Source: Flavobacteriaceae bacterium (GTDB lineage: Bacteria; Bacteroidota; Bacteroidia; Flavobacteriales; Flavobacteriaceae). From it: a DNA stretch of 34,813 nucleotides. Location: contig NZMG01000004.1 of assembly GCA_002694465.1 (NCBI GenBank), positions 1 to 34,813 of the forward strand, read 5' to 3'. Position numbers and translations under genes: made by a program. This document shows, one piece after another, positions 30,798 through 34,813 of this stretch. The notes under the pieces are model-generated. The model saw only the letters and a program-made list of their open reading frames with translations, made no database searches and was not told the DNA's origin. Positions within the stretch are counted from its first letter, which is position 1. Every line of letters starts with the position of its first letter.

Positions 30798-33281
30798 ATG
30801 CATCATGAAACTGAAATAAGCGATCTTCATTCTACATTTGATTTAAAAGGGTTTCTTTTTAAACTGCTTAGCTTTTGGCCATTATTTGTTATTTCATTGG
30901 CAATTGGGTTTGGAATAGCGTATTACATTAATGTAAGAAAGCTTCCGGTGTATCAAATTGATAATATGGTCTCCATCAAGGATGACCAAAACCCCTTTTT
31001 TACAACAAATACGAGTCTTACCTTTAATTGGGGGGGGACTACCGATAAGGTTAATACGGCTTTAATAACGCTTCGATCTAGAAGTCATAATGAAAAGGTA
31101 GTAGATAGACTTCAGTATTATACGAATATTTTGAGGGATGGAAAATATCAACAAGTAGACGCTTATGGTGTGCATCCTTTTCAGATGCAGATTGATACCT
31201 CAAAACAGCAACTTTTGTATCATCAATTCAAAATTGAATTTAAAGATTCTGTAAGGTTTACTTTATCAATCAGTCTTCAAGTACCTGGTGTAAAATCCCT
31301 TCAGTATTTTAACAAGGATAAAGAAAAAAAGCGGTTATATCTAGAAGCCTTAGACTACTCAAAAGAATATCAGCTTGGACAACCTATTCAAACAAAATTT
31401 TTAGGGGTTACCCTGTTTCCTCATGAAGAATTAAAGCCAAGACCAGGGCAAGTTTTTTACTTTTCATTTACCAATTTTGACAATGCCGTAAAACAGTACT
31501 TATCTATTGCTGTACAACCTGAATCTACAGGCTCCTCCATCTTAAAATTGCGTTTGGTAGGGCAGAATAAAGCAAAAATGGTGGATTATTTAAACACTTC
31601 TGTGGCTGTTCTTTCGGAAGATATGCTGGAACGGAAAAATTTATTTGCAACCAAGACCATCCGTTTTATCGATAGCAGTTTAGCAGAAAAGTCGAAAGAA
31701 TTAAAAGATGTTGAAGACGAGCTGAATAGCTTTAAGAATAAAAATGACATTTTCAATCTAGAATCGGAAGGACAGCAAATTAATGATAAGTTGAATACCC
31801 TAGATTTGCGAAAAGAAGGCATTAATAGAGAGCTTAATTATTACAATACCTTAGAAAACTATTTAATTACACGAAATGATTATCGCGATGTTCCAGCACC
31901 TTCTGTGGCGGGGATTACCGAGAATAGTATCGTAAGTGGCGTGGGACAAATTGTGCAATTGGCCCAAGATAGAAGTAAATTGGAGTATTCCTATAAAGAG
32001 GGAGCTCCTATTTTTAAGGACATCGATCGACAGATAGATGCGGTAAAGCGAGTATTACTAGAAAATATTACCTCTTCCAAAGGGCTTAAAAATCAAGAGC
32101 TAGCCAAAGTTGATAGTGATATTTATAAGTTTGAAGCTGAGATTAGAAAGCTGCCTAAAGACCAACAAGAACTTCTTAAAATTGAACGGAGATATCGTCT
32201 TAGCCAAGGAACGTATGACCTCTTTTTGGCGAAGCGTAGTGAAGCAGGATTGGTAAAAGCAGCCAACGTAAGTGATGTATTGGTGATTGATAGTGCCAAA
32301 GATACGGGAGGAGGTCAAGTAGGGCCCAACACACAGCTTAATTATGTGATGGCAGCATTGTTTGGAAGTCTTATTCCGTTTGTTTTTGTGTTTTTACTTA
32401 CCTTTTTCGACAATCGTATTCATAATATAAAAGATATAGAACGACTCACCAAAATACCCGTGTTAGGGGTTATTGGGAAATCGAGAATAGAGGGTAATCT
32501 TGCCGTGATTGAAAAACCAAAGTCTGCTATTTCAGAGTCTTTTAGAGCCATACGTTCGAGTCTTCAATACATCTATAAAAAGCAAGGATTAAAAGGTGCC
32601 AAAACAGTGTTAGTGACTTCTTCGGTGAGTGGGGAAGGGAAAACCTTTTGCTCTATTAATATTGCTTCCGTATTTGCTTTAAGTGAGAAGCGAACCATTT
32701 TGGTAGGATTGGATTTACGAAAGCCTAAGATATTTGGGGATTTTAATATTAATAATGATATTGGCGTGGTCAATTACCTTATTGAAGATGCTACCGAGGA
32801 GGACATCATCCAAAAGACGATGATTGACACTTTGGATGTTATTACTTCGGGCCCTATTCCTCCCAATCCTTCGGAACTGTTAATGACCGAACGTATGGCT
32901 GAACTGATAGCGAGTTTAAAAGGGAAATACGATTATGTGGTAATAGATTCTCCTCCTTTAGGCTTGGTTGCTGATTCTTTGGAGTTGATTAAATATGCAG
33001 ATGCGACCATCTATATGGTGCGTCAAAACCATACAAAACGAGGAATGTTTACCTTAATCAATGAAAAATATAAGTCAGGAGAAGTTAAAAATATTAGTCT
33101 AGTATTTAACTTCTTTGAAGGGAAAGCTAAGTATGGCTATGGATATGGCTACGGCTACGGATACGGATATGGCTACGGGTATGGATATGGACACGGATAC
33201 CACGATGATGATAGAAAACCTTCCCTCATTCATCGTGTAAAATCCTTCTTTAAAAGACAGATAAAATCACGGAAATCTTAA
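30798..33281 (+). CDS. Capsule chain-length / tyrosine autokinase (Wzc-like BY-kinase)
   Basis: 827-residue inner-membrane protein that joins a Wzz-type chain-length domain to a cytoplasmic tyrosine kinase and controls polymer length and export with the Wza-like partner. The first membrane helix is about 18-46 and the second about 515-540 (YVMAALFGSLIPFVFVFLL), with a large periplasmic coiled-coil part between (ELKDVEDELNSFKNKND; the GNF2-like DQQELLKIERRYRLSQGTY). Kinase: Walker A SSVSGEGKT (about 608-616), Walker A' VGLDLRKPK, Walker B YVVIDSPP (about 713). The C-terminal Tyr cluster is 11 Tyr in a nearly perfect Tyr-Gly run (779-801). It starts directly after the lipoprotein stop. Confidence 0.95.
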   Translation: MHHETEISDLHSTFDLKGFLFKLLSFWPLFVISLAIGFGIAYYINVRKLPVYQIDNMVSIKDDQNPFFTTNTSLTFNWGGTTDKVNTALITLRSRSHNEKVVDRLQYYTNILRDGKYQQVDAYGVHPFQMQIDTSKQQLLYHQFKIEFKDSVRFTLSISLQVPGVKSLQYFNKDKEKKRLYLEALDYSKEYQLGQPIQTKFLGVTLFPHEELKPRPGQVFYFSFTNFDNAVKQYLSIAVQPESTGSSILKLRLVGQNKAKMVDYLNTSVAVLSEDMLERKNLFATKTIRFIDSSLAEKSKELKDVEDELNSFKNKNDIFNLESEGQQINDKLNTLDLRKEGINRELNYYNTLENYLITRNDYRDVPAPSVAGITENSIVSGVGQIVQLAQDRSKLEYSYKEGAPIFKDIDRQIDAVKRVLLENITSSKGLKNQELAKVDSDIYKFEAEIRKLPKDQQELLKIERRYRLSQGTYDLFLAKRSEAGLVKAANVSDVLVIDSAKDTGGGQVGPNTQLNYVMAALFGSLIPFVFVFLLTFFDNRIHNIKDIERLTKIPVLGVIGKSRIEGNLAVIEKPKSAISESFRAIRSSLQYIYKKQGLKGAKTVLVTSSVSGEGKTFCSINIASVFALSEKRTILVGLDLRKPKIFGDFNINNDIGVVNYLIEDATEEDIIQKTMIDTLDVITSGPIPPNPSELLMTERMAELIASLKGKYDYVVIDSPPLGLVADSLELIKYADATIYMVRQNHTKRGMFTLINEKYKSGEVKNISLVFNFFEGKAKYGYGYGYGYGYGYGYGYGYGHGYHDDDRKPSLIHRVKSFFKRQIKSRKS
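33132..33200 (+). repeat. Hexanucleotide Tyr-Gly coding tract in the kinase tail
   Basis: Ten consecutive Tyr-Gly codon pairs, then His-Gly-Tyr. The units are TAY GGN with mixed third bases, so the run is a 6-bp repeat that is imperfect at the DNA level. Changes by whole units stay in frame and would alter only the number of phosphorylatable tyrosines. Confidence 0.9.
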
Positions 33282-33294
33282 TAAGGGTGCACCT

Positions 33295-33882
33295 ATGCTT
33301 ACCCAAAAACAAAAAATTGTAAAAAGAGGTTTTGATATTTTGCTATCACTCTTGTTCTTACCCATTATACTCATTCCATTATTGATTCTTTGGATCTTAT
33401 CAACACTAAGTACTGGGTGTAATGGTTGGTATGTTCAATTAAGAATTGGTCAACATGGAAAGCCCTTTTCCTTTTATAAATTAAGAACCCTAAAAGGGGA
33501 AAATCATAAAGATATTAATGAAATAAAAGCAAAAGAAACTGCCTTTGGTGGCTGGCTTCGGAAAACAAAACTCGACGAGATCCCTCAACTATTTAATGTA
33601 CTAAAAGGCGATATGAGTTGGGTAGGTCCTAGGCCGGATATTTCTGGATATGCAGATATGCTTAAGGAGGAGGATAGGGTGATTCTTTCTGTAAAGCCTG
33701 GAATTACTGGTCCAGCGACTATAAAATATAAAAATGAAGACCAGTTGCTTTTAAGGCAATCCAATCCATTAGAATATAACGATACCGTTATTTGGCCGGA
33801 TAAAGTGAAGATGAATAAAGAATACATTCAACAATGGTCTTTTAAAAAGGATTTATGGTATTTGTGGCGATCGATTTTTTAA
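33295..33882 (+). CDS. Initiating sugar-phosphate transferase (PglC/WcaJ C-terminal type)
   Basis: Transfers a sugar-1-phosphate from a nucleotide sugar to undecaprenyl phosphate, the first step of repeat-unit assembly. It has 195 residues: an N-terminal basic start and one membrane or re-entrant helix (KRGFDILLSLLFLPIILIPL), then the family core with YKLRTL, LRKTKLDEIPQLFNVLKGDMS and WVGPRP, and the KPGITG segment. It lacks the large N-terminal part of WcaJ, so it is the short PglC-like form. It follows the kinase by 13 bases in the same operon. A repeat array separates it from the next gene. Confidence 0.93.
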   Translation: MLTQKQKIVKRGFDILLSLLFLPIILIPLLILWILSTLSTGCNGWYVQLRIGQHGKPFSFYKLRTLKGENHKDINEIKAKETAFGGWLRKTKLDEIPQLFNVLKGDMSWVGPRPDISGYADMLKEEDRVILSVKPGITGPATIKYKNEDQLLLRQSNPLEYNDTVIWPDKVKMNKEYIQQWSFKKDLWYLWRSIF

Positions 33883-33913
33883 GATGTTTCAATTTATTTT
33901 ACTCCTTTTTTAG

Positions 33914-33986
33914 ACCCGGCTTTACCCGACTTAAACCGCAAGTAAACCCGAAGTAGACCCGAAGTAGACCCGAAGGAACTTCGGGT
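33914..33986. repeat. Degenerate 11-bp tandem array ending in a hairpin
   Basis: Six units of ACCCGAAGTAG type begin at 33914, 33924, 33935, 33946, 33957 and 33968; those at 33946 and 33957 are identical. The last is followed by its own reverse complement, giving an 8-bp stem ACCCGAAG / CTTCGGGT (33968-33975 and 33979-33986) with loop GAA. The same right arm could also pair with the units at 33946 or 33957, for 9 bp. Confidence 0.8.
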
Positions 33987-34082
33987 GAACCCTATTTTAT
34001 ATTTCTGATTGTTTGAAAATCCCTTTGGACAAGCCCAATGTTATTATTGTTTGGTATTTCTTTCTATTTTCTATAAGGTGCG

Positions 34083-34090
34083 TATCTTTG
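34083..34090 (+). promoter_or_regulatory. Bacteroidota -7 box of the nucleotide-sugar dehydrogenase gene
   Basis: TATCTTTG, an exact match to TAnnTTTG, 28 bases before the ATG at 34119. It shows that the capsule locus has a second promoter after the repeat array. Confidence 0.65.
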
Positions 34091-34118
34091 CGCATCACAT
34101 AATATTTCAATACACCAC

Positions 34119-34813
34119 ATGAAAGAAAATCCCACCATTGCTATTATAGGATTAGGGTATGTAGGCTTGCCGCTTGCTGTTGCTTTTGCCGAAAAGTATT
34201 CGGTGATAGGATTTGATATTAATGAAAAACGTATTGCCGAACTGCAAGCAGGTAAAGACAACACCCTTGAGGTTGCTGATGAAGATTTGCAAAAGGTGCT
34301 ACAGGCTTCAGAAAATGGATTAAAGGTAAGTAGTCACCCCGAAGATTTAGCGCAAGCGCATGTGTATGTGGTTACTGTGCCTACGCCTACCAATAAACAC
34401 AATCAGCCGGTTTTAATTCCGTTAGAAAAAGCGAGTGAAACTGTGGGAAAGGTGTTAAAACAAGGGGATGTGGTGATCTATGAATCTACTGTATATCCTG
34501 GAGTAACAGAAGATATTTGTGTGCCAATTTTGGAGCAATTTTCTGGCTTAACCTTTAATCAAGATTTTTTTGCAGGGTATTCGCCAGAGCGAATCAATCC
34601 TGGTGATAAGGAACATACGGTAACGAAGATATTGAAAGTGACCTCGGGTTCTACTCCAGAAGCTGCAAAGTATGTGGATAATTTGTATGCTTCCGTCATT
34701 ACCGCAGGGACCCATTTGGCCCCGTCTATTAAAGTAGCAGAGGCTGCTAAAGTGATTGAAAATTCGCAACGCGATATTAATATTGCTTTTGTAAATGAAC
34801 TTTCAAAGATTTT
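34119..34813 (+). CDS. Nucleotide-sugar dehydrogenase (WbpA/TviB type), 3' end missing
   Basis: NAD-dependent oxidation of a UDP-N-acetylhexosamine to the uronic acid, giving an acidic sugar for capsule or O-antigen. The frame is open to the end of the window (231 codons of about 425). Rossmann motif [17 protein letters not shown] (about 8-24), acidic FDIN, the substrate-side [33 protein letters not shown] and the strong [17 protein letters not shown], then [20 protein letters not shown]. The ERINPGD form marks the UDP-HexNAc dehydrogenase branch (WbpA, TviB, WecC-like) more than UDP-glucose dehydrogenase. The catalytic Cys lies beyond the window. It is expressed from its own promoter after the repeat array. 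Confidence 0.93.
   Translation, partial: MKENPTIAIIGLGYVGLPLAVAFAEKYSVIGFDINEKRIAELQAGKDNTLEVADEDLQKVLQASENGLKVSSHPEDLAQAHVYVVTVPTPTNKHNQPVLIPLEKASETVGKVLKQGDVVIYESTVYPGVTEDICVPILEQFSGLTFNQDFFAGYSPERINPGDKEHTVTKILKVTSGSTPEAAKYVDNLYASVITAGTHLAPSIKVAEAAKVIENSQRDINIAFVNELSKI

Larger units (their letters stand above)
33883..34118. other. Intergenic region with repeat array and promoter
   Basis: These 236 bases have no credible gene. They hold the 11-bp array with hairpin (33914-33986), then A/T-rich sequence and the promoter box at 34083. The array hairpin may end the upstream transcript, though there is no clean T-run behind it (CCTATTTTAT). Confidence 0.6.

Noticed and set aside
33585..33827. 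80-codon minus-strand frame in the sugar-phosphate transferase gene
   Set aside because: Lies fully antisense to conserved catalytic motifs of the transferase.

Overview
This window looks like chromosome of a marine-type Flavobacteriaceae (Bacteroidota). The evidence is low G+C, Bacteroidota -7 promoter boxes (TAnnTTTG) in front of several genes, few recognisable Shine-Dalgarno sequences, three secreted proteins ending in type IX secretion (T9SS) sorting domains, and interspersed palindromic repeats of kinds I remember from flavobacterial intergenic DNA. No rRNA, tRNA, CRISPR array, transposase or phage gene was seen.

Layout. 1-1767: 3' part of dnaK. 1768-4951: sparse, AT-rich accessory stretch with an orphan gene (1973-2662) and a two-gene operon (3040-4614) lying between two 39-bp direct repeats. 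4952-7873: T9SS-exported serine hydrolase, a YdjM-like membrane protein, a small acidic protein and a PAP2 phosphatase. 7874-10858: minus-strand, translationally coupled operon GT2 - double LAB_N protein - GT39, which reads as a lipid-linked sugar transfer pathway for envelope glycolipid. 10955-12971: NAD-sugar epimerase and MeaB GTPase, converging. 13197-17399: two ECF sigma/anti-sigma pairs, one followed by a repeat-rich exported protein, the other divergent from a DUF6249 membrane protein. Three ECF-type promoter matches lie in front of these units. 17434-21912: secA, a DUF2795 protein and a PduO-type cobalamin adenosyltransferase. 22003-25383: a secreted metalloprotease and a secreted leucine-rich-repeat protein, both with T9SS tails. 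25384-29805: minus-strand block with a 45-residue basic membrane peptide, two methyltransferases, a LolD-like ATPase and a Uup-like ABC-F protein. 30000-34813: start of a capsule/exopolysaccharide locus (Wza-like lipoprotein, Wzc-like tyrosine kinase, initiating sugar-phosphate transferase, nucleotide-sugar dehydrogenase cut by the window end).

How the genes work together. The right end encodes the export and initiation core of capsule synthesis; the 7.9-11.9 kb genes probably decorate envelope glycolipid. The 13.2-17.4 kb region appears to be a small regulatory cluster in which at least one sigma factor controls its own operon and its divergent neighbour. MeaB and the adenosyltransferase both serve B12-dependent methylmalonyl-CoA mutase, which is not in the window. 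The most unusual features are the matching divergent ECF promoters at 16345-16428, the direct-repeat-flanked two-gene unit at 2957-4762, the 11-bp array with a single antisense arm at 33914-33986, and repeat elements absorbed in frame into coding sequence.
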